Source: Neospora caninum Liverpool (taxonomy: Eukaryota; Apicomplexa; Conoidasida; Eucoccidiorida; Sarcocystidae). Taken from it: a DNA stretch of 64,000 bases. Position numbers and translations under genes: made by a program. The stretch covers positions 3,038,001-3,102,000 of the forward strand of contig NC_018397.1 in assembly GCF_000208865.1 (NCBI RefSeq), written 5' to 3'. Each line of letters starts with the position of its first letter. Within the stretch, counting starts at the first letter, position 1. The notes below the pieces were generated by a model, which was not told the DNA's origin, searched no databases, and worked only from the letters and a program-made list of their open reading frames with translations. This document shows positions 46,749 to 58,100 of the stretch, piece after piece.

Positions 46749-47402
46749 CTACCGAGGGGATACAGAACGAAGAACTTTCGGCTCACCTTCCAGATATTCT
46801 GCCTTCCGTTTAACCCATTCTTTGACCGGGAGTGCGTTTCCGCCTGCACGCATCACGGATGCGGTGTGGAAACCCATCACACAGCCAAATGTGTGTTGAA
46901 TTGTCTCGAAGCCTGTGCACATCTATCCGTTTTCTCCTGTATACCTGTCTCCCGTACTTGCATGTGTGTCGAGTGCGGTCTCTGTTTCGAGCAGGTGTGA
47001 CCTGGAGTTTTCTCGCGTCCTTTTATTTCTTGGGTTGAGCATGCATTTACCTTTCTTGTTCCTGTCCGAGCACGCTGTGATCATGCTGTGGAGAAGCCGC
47101 CGCAGCGCGAGGTCGAGGGCGGCCAAGATTTCCCCGCGCCAGGCTTTGCCTTCTTTGTCCTTGTTCTTCTCGCCTTCCTCGGCGTCTCGCAGCCCGCATG
47201 CGGGTCGCCAGCAGCCACCGTCTCGAAAGGCACTGGCGAAGACATCCGCCTGAAGAACCAGCCACCAAAAGACGGAGAAAACAGAAACGCAGCAGTCGAC
47301 TTCAGACGCTTCTCCATTCGAAAAAGACGTCCATCGAACATTTATCTACATAGCCCGGGTTAGACATCCGCATTTAACTTCATATATATAGATACAACTA
47401 GA

Positions 47403-47436
<34 letters not shown>

Positions 47437-47453
47437 AGTTTACATACACATTA

Positions 47454-47484
<31 letters not shown>

Positions 47485-50400
47485 TACATATATATACATA
47501 TATATATATATTGTATATATAAATATATGCATGCAAAAGGAGAGGGCATATGCGCGTGCACGGGGAGAGATTGATAGGTGTGACACACGTGTGTTCTCTG
47601 TAAAGTGAGCACCTCTTGACATGTGTACACGACAGAGCGACTTTCGCAAGAAAGGATGCAGGGAAGGGAACGGTTTGCACACAGGCACACCCGAGCACAA
47701 GACTATCGCCTAGTGTATACTGTGAGAAAACACGCGACACCTTCTCCTCAAAGGAATACATATGCATACATAGAAAAGGGTGAATAGGTAAGCAAGTAGG
47801 CAGGTGGACAGCTAGATGGCTAGGTAGAAAGAAAGGGAGATAGATAGACAGAGAGATAGACAGAAAGAGAGATAGGGCGATAGGGGAGATGGAGAGATAG
47901 ACGTAGACGTATCCAGGCATTGCGAGAAGAATGCATCATGGCCTTTTTGGATCAGCAAGTGGAGAGACGAGATGTACAGATGCATGCATGTGAGCCCCGA
48001 GAGTTTCTCGCGAGTCTTGGGAGACGAGAGAGGCAGAGCAAACGCAGACAAAGGAACACAGGGAGACGCTCGGGACGAGAAGCATAGAATCGTGGGCGGA
48101 TACTGTCAGAACTCACGCAAATTTCAACTGGAGGTACTCGGGCTTGATCCTCCCTGAGAAGAAGCCTCCAAGAGTGGCGACACGCCAGTCGCTCCCATTT
48201 CCTTGGGCCCTCTTTCTGCTTCTTTCCCCCCTTCTTCCTGTTCTTCCCTGCACTCTTCTCTCCACTCAGCCCGCTTTCTTCAGAAGATGCACATGCGTCA
48301 CAAACCATCACGCAAAATGAAGAGACAGAAGAATCTTGCCGCGACGAACTGAACGTCGGCGTTGACCCACAGAGAGAACAAGAGAAAGACACAGCGGAAG
48401 GAGACACAGAGGAAGGAGACACAGCAGAAGGAGAGGCATTTGTGGATGAAGGGTGGTCTTCATCCAGTGGCGGCGACGCTGTCATGTCCTGGCTGCTGAT
48501 CTGGCCTTGTTCGTTTCCGTCGTTTATCTTCGGTTCGTCTTCCTTCATGCTCGTTTCTTCTTTGATGCGCTCGCTGGGCGACGCTCTTTCGCGAGTACCC
48601 GCAGCATCTCTACCGAGGTCTCGCTGACGGCAAAAACTTTCGTAATGTCGAAGAAGCACCTGGCGCGGCGGGGGCGCAGCCGCATGTTCGTTTCCGTTCT
48701 CTGTCCGTCGGTCGTCTTTGCTTTGTTTTCTTTCGAGCGTCTTTTCTCGTTCAGCTTTCGCGCACAGTTCCAGTCGCCCCTTCTGAACTGCGCGAGACCC
48801 CGCTGCTGTCCGACCGCCTTCGCTCGCTGCGTCGGTGTCGCTCGCTTCTTTCGCTTTCGTTCTCGTCTGGGCCTTTTGCTCTCTGCCGCGCGCAGGCTCG
48901 CCTTTGTCCGAATACCTGGCAGACGCAAAACGGAGCGCGTTCCGTCCCAGGCAGTGGTGGAGAGGAACGTCGAGATACACCTGGTGGAAGGCGCAGCGGT
49001 CTGAGAAACGCATCAGCAAGGAAAAACTCTCGCGTTCTGCCGCCGAGAACTATAACCACGGCAAACGCGTGAGAAACACAAACGCGCAACAGCAAAGTAA
49101 AGCGAATACATGTGTAGATGAGGGGGAGACGTGGAGAGAGACTGGACTGACGGCCCCGCAGAGATACACGCACACGCACAGAGAGATAGATGGCGGCAGT
49201 GGAAACCGGGCCGATGCGTGCACGACGTTAAAACTATCACGCAGTCACGTATATAATTATATTTGGCTAGAGAAGAACAAGTAGGCAGCAACTGAGGCAC
49301 ACGCACATCCGCAGTTCTTCACCGAGTCATGTGCAAACCGTGGCATTTCGTGGATCCAGAAAGTGGGCCCCGACGAAGGGACAGGTGCGGCGACACCTCA
49401 AGAGAAGAGTGGACGCGAGGCGTACATTGCGAAGCAAGACGGAACAACTTTTTCCTCATGGAGGTGAGATGCATGGTGTCGTCCACGAGCAAAACAAGCA
49501 AGGGAGAAGAGGCAACTGCGTCCAAGGCAGAAGGGGGCGAAGCGGCGCAGGGAGACTCAAGGGAAGATGCGCGATGATGGGCATTGCCCCGCGACTCCTC
49601 GCTTCTTTTGCTCCCACCCAAGGCGTTACCCGTCACTTCCTCAAACCTCAGTGAGGAAGCTGCTGCTGCTAATGAGACCCCAGCTTCTGCCTTCTTCTGT
49701 GGTGGTCCTCGATGGCCTTCGTCTCTCTCCTTCAGATCCCTCCGCTCGCGCCGCTCCCCCCATGTATCTCCTCGTTCTCCCTCTTCTTCTCTTTCTTCTC
49801 CTTTGTTTCCGTTCAGTTCTTCTCCTTCCTCTCCTTTTTCCTCTCGCTCTTCTCTTTCTTCTTCACAAGCAGCCTGCCGTTTATACCACACCTCACGACG
49901 CTCCAGAATGTCTCGGATGCGGACGTGGGCGACCTGCCGAGCTCGCTTCCATGTTCCGGGGTCAAAGCAGGAAATGTCTCTGTCCCTTTCCTGCTCTTCC
50001 GTCAGCGTCTCGTTGCAAGTTTCCTTGACATATGCATGCTCGACGGCCCGCTTAGACGGTTCTCCGCTGGAAAGGTCAAGAGACGCGGATCTCCTCTCTG
50101 GAAAACGCCTGCGTCTGTTGCCGTCTCTTTGTTCTCCGCGACCGTCTCCCTGAGTCACGAAGAAGGAACGCAGGGGAGGAGAAGAAGGAGATGGAGAGGA
50201 AGAAGAGAGAGGTGGGGAGGAAGAAGATGGAGAGGAGTGGGGGGAGGAAGGCGCGGAAGACGAAGCAGGGAACGAAGATGAAATGTGTGGTGAGGAAGAG
50301 GAGGGGGAAGCATCCGAGCAAACGGCTACACACGAAAACGAACCGGACGGGACGTGTTCAGAACTTTCTTCTCGTTTTGCTTCGACGGGACCCTGCGGCC

Positions 50401-50644
50401 GCTGGACGCTTTTCGCCTGCGCATGCAGCACGTCCTGCTCGATGGCGTCGAAGCAGATGTGATGAATGGTTACGTGGCGCCGACACAGATGCCTTACGGC
50501 GCCTTCAGGATTTCCTTCGATCCCAAAACAACAAGCGTCGTTGAAGGAGCGAGAGAGGTTTTCTGCGAACTGAGGAGATGTTGAGAGAGCCCTACACAGG
50601 GTGGTCTTCCCTGACGCCGGCAGGCCGTACACCACAATCAGCAT
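46749..50644 (-). CDS. PSTK: L-seryl-tRNA(Sec) kinase, 4 exons
   Basis: Exons in transcript order: 49426-50644, 48117-49000, 47051-47249, 46749-46843. Phases are consistent and give 798 residues. PSTK phosphorylates Ser-tRNA(Sec) to O-phosphoseryl-tRNA(Sec), which SepSecS then converts to selenocysteinyl-tRNA. Start Met1 is placed directly before the P-loop ([16 protein letters not shown], Gly12-Lys13-Thr14), as in PSTK and Kti12 relatives; an in-frame start at 50692 would add 16 residues. Near residue 386 comes [17 protein letters not shown], and across the exon 1/2 junction [20 protein letters not shown], matching the PSTK/Kti12 second block (DxP...CLxRN). Exon 3 carries [14 protein letters not shown] and exon 4 [11 protein letters not shown], resembling the family C-terminal helices. 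About 400 extra residues of Ser/Pro and Glu/Arg low complexity are inserted, mainly at about 90-370 and 440-680. Exon 4 also has an in-frame possible donor (GTGAGC), so the C-terminus may differ. Confidence 0.85.
47384..47528. repeat. Large AT-repeat cluster in PSTK intron 2
   Basis: Two long (AT)n blocks separated by GCAAGTTTACATACACATTA, followed by ACATATATACATATATATAC variants, about 145 bases in all. It is the largest AT array in the window and is highly self-complementary. Confidence 0.9.
47820..47900. repeat. GATA/GACA-type repeats in PSTK intron 2
   Basis: Imperfect GATAGATAGACAGAGAGATAGACAGA units over about 80 bases, in the same intron as the AT cluster. Confidence 0.85.
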
Positions 50645-51508
50645 GCAGCTTGTCCTCCGGCCGGAAGGGAGAAAGGGAGACAAGCCTCTCATTCTTGAAG
50701 AGAGGTGCGGGCCAGGGATCTATTCAGCCGGAGAGACAGTGGACATGAAGAACGCAAAAACATCTATGTGCAAACATACTGTACACAGATGCTCAAACAC
50801 TTGCTATCTATGCATATGTTCGTGCGTTGACAGTTGTCGTGAGACGTGCGGATATGTTGAAGAAGACATGCACACGTACACAGAGTTATGGATGATTTTA
50901 CAGAGGCACATATGCGTAGGCAGGGATACTTGTGCAGCTCTGTCGATGGACAGCTTGAGATGTACACGCACTGCAGGGGGGACACGGCGACGCATATATC
51001 CTTCGTTTGGAAGGCATGCGTGGCGCCATAATCCATCCAGAAGCATGCAGATCGATGCTCGGCCTTTCGACTGGAAGCCACCATGCGTACGGGAACTTGA
51101 CGTGAATTGCAGATTGAGCCACTGACCCTAAACCGTATACACAGGCGCCGGCGTCCGACGCCGCAACGGCAGAAATCATGGAGGAAGAATCCAAGACGAA
51201 AACTGTCAGAGGTCAGGGACGATACGTCAAATGCCTCAACAAGCCAAGACTTCTGGGGAAAAGGGATTTTCAGGTTAGGCTCGGCGAGCAAGCGAGATTT
51301 TCATTTGATGCTCCGCTATTTTTCGCAGTGTACATACAGCAAGACGTCACGGGTCTCGTCTCACTAGAATACCTACGCTGCGGAAGGAACGCTGGAGGCG
51401 CTCGGTTTTGTCTCCAGAAAAGGGAGAAAAAAAGTCCTTCTGCAGTCACTGAGTTAAGAAACCAATCGAAACGAAATGCGTAACACATGAGGAGACAGCG
51501 ACATCGAA

Positions 51509-51781
51509 TCATTTCTTGATCCCTGCCGCATTGCCGCTATAGGCGAGTTTGAAATTGGCGGGATAGGTGACCCGCGGCAAAGACTCTGTCTGCGGCGGGA
51601 AAAGTCGGAGTGTGCCGTGCCGTAGCCACAACGAACTGCAAGCAGTCATTAGTGGTGGTCTACTTGTTTTCACGCAAGTTGGTTCTAGACGAAAAGGACT
51701 TCGGGCCCAAGAGGGACGAAAAGGAAATGTGGCGCAGGAAGTGTGAGTTCCACACCGCAGCGACCTCCCTAGAAAGCGCAT
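51509..51781 (-). CDS. Candidate 90-residue basic protein, possible mitochondrial targeting
   Basis: An open frame from an internal ATG at 51781 to the stop at 51509 (the frame itself extends to 51874). The N-terminus (MRFLGRSLRCGTHTSCATF) is rich in Arg, Ser and Thr, has no acidic residues for its first 30 positions, and looks like a mitochondrial presequence. The C-terminus reads PRVTYPANFKLAYSGNAAG and ends IKK. No family is recognised. The frame might instead be the last exon of a longer minus-strand gene. There are no promoter or splice data to support it. Confidence 0.25.
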   Translation of the reverse strand: MRFLGRSLRCGTHTSCATFPFRPSWARSPFRLEPTCVKTSRPPLMTACSSLWLRHGTLRLFPPQTESLPRVTYPANFKLAYSGNAAGIKK

Positions 51782-52844
51782 TGCCCAGCCACGATGGGGA
51801 CCAGGCACACCTGGAAGCGGTCGACAGGGTATCATGGTAACGCTCCACCGCGCGACAACCAGCGCTCTTACCATTGTTCCCCTTACCCCTGGTGCACAGA
51901 CTGATTGTTTGGTTAGAGTGTCAGAGGCAGGAGCAGTAAACTGTCAGATCTTGCTGCTCCGAATTCAAGGCCTTGCCAGGAGGTGCTCTGTCTTCTTACG
52001 CTCCCTCCCAGGCCCACCCAAAGCACCTTCGTGCAGGTGCTTACTGCCCATCTTCAGAATGGACATTTTCGGGTTTCCGGGACGGACGTAAAAAACACAG
52101 ATTCTCGCCCGCGCGTAATATCTGGAGTCAATCGGTGTCGTCCAAACAGCTGCATTCCGTTCGACAGCGGCAGTTTTCTCTTGTAAGCTTGCTATATTCC
52201 GCAGGCGTCCTGGATCGCCGGTTCCTACCGTGTTCCATTCTGGAGCAAGTTATCGAGGATACAAGTTCTGTGCTCTTTTCAACGCATACTAGACTGCCCT
52301 GATGGAGTCACCAACAATCTTTCTCTGGCTACTCGCGCATGCACTTAACTCCGAAACGACTTGCACTAGCAGAGGCGGTGCAAGGAGATTTCTACGAAGC
52401 TTTCACTGAAGGATATAGTGAGCCTCGTTCTTTGCCCAGTCCTAGGAACATCGTTACATCGAAAGGCACAAGTTGCAGAACACCCCTCCGTTCTTGAGGC
52501 ATTCCAGCTGTGTTGCTTGACGCACACAAACGTTCAGCGGAGGTCAACTGCGGGCTGAAAGCACACGTGTATTGGGGTGGGCAATCATATGGGAATTACT
52601 CCACTCGACGGGGGATGCGCTCTCCTGAGGTAGTGTAAAACAAGTCAGGAAGGCTGTCGGAGCTGTACAGACAAGGATGTTGATTTCCTCAGTTTGACGG
52701 GAGCTTTGAACGAAAAGAAGTCCTGTTCCGCACAGCTCAGGGGCATGCAAACGGATCATGATGAATGATCTGCCCAAATGCTCCGAATTGGAGTTTCAAA
52801 AACCGTCACTTTTTCCCAGGAAATCCATGTGGGAGACGAAAAGG

Positions 52845-52861
52845 CCCCCCCCCCCCCCCCC
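52845..52861. repeat. Poly-C run (17)
   Basis: Seventeen consecutive C residues, the longest homopolymer seen in the window, in a region without a supported gene. Confidence 0.9.
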
Positions 52862-53226
52862 GCCCCGAACCGCTGTTTGTGCTGCACTCGGTGAAGGCCC
52901 GTTCGCTCTAGCAGTTTAAGCTGACACCTCACCGTTAACGAGCAATGGATGATTCTTCCACTACGAAGTTGGTAGGGCCACAGCGTGCGGCCGTTGCCTA
53001 GACATGCGATGCAGTCGGTGAAGGCAGAGGGGAAGTCGGAGGAGGAAGGACGCTGCGTGACACTATATCGACTCGAAAAGGGGGGAACATTCGGTCTATC
53101 CCGTTCACACGGAATTCGCGCGATATACGAGAAACCAAACGCGTTTCCGTGGTCTGCATGTAGTCATGCTGGCTGCAGCTCACGTTCGCTTGCACCGAGA
53201 AAGATGTACAAATTCTTTTTTTACCG

Positions 53227-55029
53227 ATGTCTTATTGCCAGGACGCTCTACGGAGTGTTGACCTACCAACAAGAAGGGGGACCCAGATCGCTCGTGTTGA
53301 AGCTGTGCGAGAAACACACACATTCGAGCAGTCATGTGGCAACACGAACTCTCACAGAAGGGCTGTTAAACGCGTGCTTTTTCAAGATCTGATTCTTGAT
53401 CGCTCGGCGCCTCTCTTCGCTGTCCGGTACGTTAACACCTCTAAACGCACAAACCATTGAGAACGTGCAGTAAAAACATCAGAGTCGGCAAAGAATTTTA
53501 CGTGACTAGCCCTCTCATTCTCCTTCTCACAGTCGTCATCCTTTTTGTGTGCGGCATCGGCTGACCACGCCCTCCGGCCACAACCCAGATCGCGGCAAGG
53601 ATCAGGTGCGCGTAGGCCGCACGCTGAAGAGTTCATCGTATAGTCAGTCATCTCGGGCTGAACCGCCTTTTTTTTCTAACAAGCATCGGCTTCCTCGTTA
53701 TGTGACGTGGACAGCGGTTGCCCGTGAGGTTTTCCGCAGTTATGTCTCGGCTCTGGTTTGACATCAAATGGAGGTGTTTTTTCTGCAGCGTCAGGAACCA
53801 AGGCTGCCACGGGAAAATGCTCAAGAGGATGACTCCTACAAGGACGCGAAACGCACGGGATGCGACATGTGCTCGCGTGGAGTCAGGTGGAAAAGGTGAA
53901 ACCGCCGTTCCTCAAAGCTTCCGCATTATCCGTGTCCTGTCTGTGTCCTTCACTAGCGGCGCGTTCCGCCGACCAGGGCACTACTCACTGAAACGGTTTC
54001 GCACTGTGCCGCTTTTCGACACCTCAACCGTTTGAAGTCTGTTCAACTCCAGTTCACTTTGCCCACGAGGACTGACTGGCATTCCATAGCTCAGGACCAC
54101 GAGGACTGTCGTGTGTCTGCTTCCGAAAACTTTATAGAGTGTCTGTGGACGGGGGGGGGGGGGGGCGGCCTGGAGTAGCTGGAGGCAGCAATGTTCTCCA
54201 CTTTCCTGCCACGAATCCGGTCACGCATTTCCCTGGTTTCCGATACAGAAAAAAGGTGTTCCAATCCTCGAACTCAAGTTCGTCCACGGTGCCCTGTCGG
54301 ATGTGGAAACCAGAAGGTACTGGTTCGTGCTGGATATACGTGCCCGTGGATGATATGGGAAGCAGTAATCCACGATTCAAAACCATCTACAAGGCAGGCG
54401 GAAAAGAATCGTCTTGCGTTTCCACTGTCCTTCACATGTTTCCATGTCCCAGCGCAGAAACGCGGTACACACACACACAGTTAGCTGCCGGAAACGCGTC
54501 GAATCTGTCGTGGCCGCATGTGGCAGGCGACGGCGGCGCGCACATGCACACCACCTGGTTTCCGAGATATCCGGTGGGAAGGCGATAGGCGTTTTCCTCC
54601 CGTCAATTTATTTCTCCAGGCTTCCACGTTGTTTGTCTCTTTCTTCTGAGTGTCTCGTCTTTTCCAGATCCGCCTCTTTTAAGGTCTGAGGAAAGGAAGG
54701 GCGGAAAGCCCCAACACCGTTTCCTCCCGCCTTCGAGCACTGTGTCACGACTTGCCTCCCTCATCGCATGCGGCCACGGGGATGTGTTGTCTCGGGCCAC
54801 TTTGTCCTCAAAGGCGCCAACTTTCGACTCGCGCTGCCAGGTTCTGTCTTTCCTTGTCCTACGCTGCACGGATCCCTCTCTAACACCTGCGAGGAAATCC
54901 CCTGTTTTCTTCAGACCCCCGCTCGTCCTCTGCGGAGGCCCAGAGGGACGGCGGGAATCGACGGAGAGAGAAGCCAGAGGAGAGACGAAGGGGAAACGAA
55001 CAGGGCGGGAAGAACAGAATGCGAAATAA
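53227..55029 (+). CDS. Candidate 5-exon gene upstream of the nucleoporin
   Basis: The model is 53227-53426, 53533-53605, 53789-53895, 54249-54316, 54668-55029, with donors GTACGT, GTGCGC, GTGAAA, GTACTG and acceptors CTCACAG, TTCTGCAG, GATACAG, TTTCCAG. All phases agree (2, 0, 2, 1). The pieces are basic and Cys-containing: ILDRSAPLFAVRRHPFCVRH, TTPSGHNPDRGKDQ, YKDAKRTGCDMCSRGVRWK, STVPCRMWKPE. The last exon is Arg/Ser-rich and ends 170 bases before the nucleoporin ATG. No family was recognised. The opposite strand has similarly open pieces here and some introns would be short (about 106 bases), so this may be chance or part of the nucleoporin leader. Confidence 0.25.
54151..54165. repeat. 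Poly-G run (15)
   Basis: Fifteen consecutive G residues, about 1 kb upstream of the nucleoporin start, inside an intron of the candidate gene model. Confidence 0.9.
54765..54772 (+). promoter_or_regulatory. CGCATGCG palindrome upstream of the nucleoporin
   Basis: A perfect 8-base palindrome fitting (T/C)GCATGC(G/A), about 430 bases before the ATG at 55199. It could be a GCATGC-class ApiAP2 site. It also falls inside the last exon of the weak upstream gene model. Chance occurrence is likely for a motif this short. Confidence 0.25.
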
Positions 55030-55198
55030 CGAGTCTGTTCAAGAGGCAGACGGAGACGGCGGAAGGAACCTAACAAAGGGGAAGGGAGAGGGTAGAACTG
55101 GGGAGGTGGGACAGCAGAGAATTAAGACGGACGCGAAATAGAACACGGGAGGCAGCAAAGAAAGAAAAGTCAGAGAGAAAACCGGCAGTAAGAAGAAA

Positions 55199-58100
55199 AT
55201 GACGCTTTTCGGCGGCGGCGGAGGGCCCTCAGGGGCCTCTCCTGGTCCCAACGCCCTCTTTGGAGCAACAGCCTCAGGCACGTCCTCGGGGCTCTCTGGA
55301 GCCTCCTCTTCCTCTCTCTTTGGCGCAGGAGGCTCCTCGTTGTTCAGCGGCGGATCCTCTTCAGTTTCCGGCGCTGGATTGACTGATAAGCCTGCGCAGG
55401 CGCATGGAAGTTTGTTTGGAAGCGGAACTTCCGGCTCTTCTTCGTCCTCTCTGTTCGGAAGTGGAGGCGCGACGGAGAAGCCCGCTGGCCTCTTTGGAAG
55501 TGCTGCGTCTCCTGCTTCGTCTTCTCTCTTCTCCGGTGGTGCAGCGGCTACAACAACATCCGGCATGTTTGGCGGAATTGCTTCCACTTCATCTTCCTCC
55601 TCTTCCTCTTCCTCCACTTCCTCTTCCTCCACTTCATCTTCCTCCTCTTCATCTTCCTCGTCTTCATCTTCATCTGTTTCGCCTTCGTGTTTTTCTTCAT
55701 CTTCCTCTGCCTCATCTTCCTCATCATCTTCCTCTTCATCTTCATCTTCCTCATCATCTTCCTCTTCATCTTCCTCTTCATCTTCTTCATCTTCCTCGCT
55801 TTTCGGCGGTGGCGTAGGGCCGACTGGAGTTGCGTCTGGTGCAGGTTCTTCTCTTCCGGCTTCTTCCTCTTCTCTCTTTGGAGCGGGGCAAAGCAAGGCA
55901 CCGGAGGCGCGGTCGTCTCTCGTTTCGTCCCCGTCCTTCGCTCCCTCTGCGGCTGTCTCGAGCAAGTCATCTGCTTCACCGCCCGTTCTCCCCCCCTCTG
56001 GGTCGGCCACCTCGACTGCCGCCTTGGCTGCGGGATCTTCTCCCGAAATTCGAAAGTGTCTCGTCAGCTACATGCACCTCAAATCAGTTCTGATTTCGCT
56101 CTCGCTCTCGGACTCTCCAGCCCAAGTCGAAGAGCTCTTTTCCTCGCCGCAACTCCTGCAGCGCTTCGCCTCGCTCCTCTCACCCTTTGACCCTTCCGTG
56201 GACCGCGCCCTTCCCCAGAATATCTCAGCCGATCTGCATGCGGCCATCTCGGCTGTTCGAAGGCAGTTCGCCCAGAGGGCTGCGCGCCAGAATTCCGTTC
56301 CCGGTTCGGCGGCCCCGGCGGAGGTTGCGCGAGACGGCTGGTTGGTGCCGTCTGAAGCGATGATCTATGAGGCTCTGTCTGTGTACCTTTTGCGCAAGTT
56401 CAACAAGCAGCAACAGCTTCTTTCGCCGCGGTTTTCAGCCCCGTTTCTCCAGGAGGCCGTCGACTCCGAGGATCCCGTCACGATGCGCGAAGTGGAGGAC
56501 ATCCTCATCGACGAACAAGTCGACTTCTTCTGGTGTCTCGGCTTCATCTTCCGCACTGCGGCGTCCGCGTCGCAGTCAGCCCCGGCCGGCGACACACGCC
56601 AGGGACAGAAGAGCGAGAAAAGCGACAGCCAGTCAGGCCAAACACAGGAATCACTTTGCTCTTCCTCGCTCGAGAAGGCTTGTTTCACGTTCGCGTGTCG
56701 CTTGGTGCGCGAGAAGAACATCGAGGAAGGCCTCTACCGGACCTACGAAGACTTGAGTCGGCGCTTCGACGGGCGAAAAGCGGCGGAGCTCAGAGCGCGC
56801 GGGGCGTCGAACCCGGAAAACCTGAAACGCGAGGCCTCGCACTCTTCCAGCTCACCCCTCCAGAGGGCGGCTGAGGAGCCTGAGACCGTGAAGGCTTTGG
56901 CAGCGACTCTGCGCATCCAGAAGGCGCTTCTCGTCTGTTTCGCGGCGTTCTATCGCGCCCAAAACGTCCTCGAGGCGTGCGCGGGAGACCGGACCGTCTC
57001 GGCCGGCACACTCCACCGCCTCGCGTCCATGGTGACAGACGACTCGTTTGTCGGCGCTCTGGCGGCGAGCAGCAGCGAAGATCGCCGCCTGCTGCACAGC
57101 TCGCGTCTTCTTCTCGCCGGCCAAGAGGTGGCTGATGCCTCGGCGCTTCTTCTGGTGGCGGCGTATCCGTTCGCGCCGTTTCGAGGCGGGCGGCGGGACG
57201 GAAGCCTCGAGACGAGCAACGCGTCCCGCGAGAAGATCCTTGCGCAGCTCGGCTCCGCTGACCACTTTGCTGCTCTCCATCGCGGTGTCATGACGCCTCT
57301 CTTGAACGCCTTCAAGCAGCACCTCGAGTGTGACGGCGGTGACAGTTCCGACCTTCTCGCCCTTTCTTTCGCCGACCTCGATCCGGCGCGCGAGTCGTCA
57401 CAGGCCACGGAGAGTGGAGACAAGGTCGAGAACCGAGGCGCCGGATACGCGAGTGCAGCGGGGTATCCCGACGCGCTGTATGACCAGTTCATTGCCCACC
57501 CGAGCGTTGTGCCTCTCGTTCTCTTTGCGCATGCAACGGCCCTCGCGCTCCTCAACAGCCACCAGCGCAGCGACGGCTCGCTCTCTCCCGCGTCCTTCTC
57601 CTCCGCCTCGGGGAAAACTGCGAAAGACTGCGCCCTGAGTGAGACTGAAGTCAATGCGTTTCTCCAGCCTCTCCTGCTGTGTGGAGGGCCGTCGTTTGCG
57701 GCCGCGCTGGAGGCGCTTGTCATTGTCCGCGACGGCCTTCGCCAAGCCGGCTCGGCTGCGGCCGCCGCAGACCCCCTTCTGAGCATGCAGCGGGAGATTC
57801 TTCTCGAGTTCGTGCATCTGCTGCTTCTCCACCTTCCCCTCCACCATTTTCAGGGCTTCGAGCCTCTCGTCCATGCTCTCTCCGGCCTCGTCGACAGTCC
57901 CGGTATCTCTGAGGATCTCTGGCTCCGCTTCGCTCCTCGCTCCCGCGCCTTCTTGTTCTCTCCTTCCTCGACTGCGGCCTCGGCAGCGGACCTCGCTCGC
58001 CTGCCTCTCCCAGGAGACGCCAGCGAAGGCGACCAAGCGGCCTCGCTGTCTCTTCGAGGGCCTGCCTGCTCGACGTGCGGCGTGTGGGGCGACTTTGTCA

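Larger units (their letters stand above)
50645..53226. other. PSTK upstream region and flank
   Basis: This region contains the PSTK leader (minus strand), a weak small minus-strand coding candidate at 51509-51781 and a run of 17 C residues (52845-52861). TGCATGC-type sequences occur near 51013 and 51042. Other open frames are short and unconvincing. Confidence 0.4.

Noticed and set aside
51636..51663. In-phase splice joining two minus-strand frames at 51.6 kb
   Set aside because: The implied intron is only 28 bases, too short to be spliced.
55039..56010. Minus-strand Asp/Glu-rich open frame of 323 codons
   Set aside because: It is the complement of the serine-codon microsatellite in nucleoporin exon 1; its acidic runs are a repeat artefact and the plus strand has FG motifs and a continuous gene.
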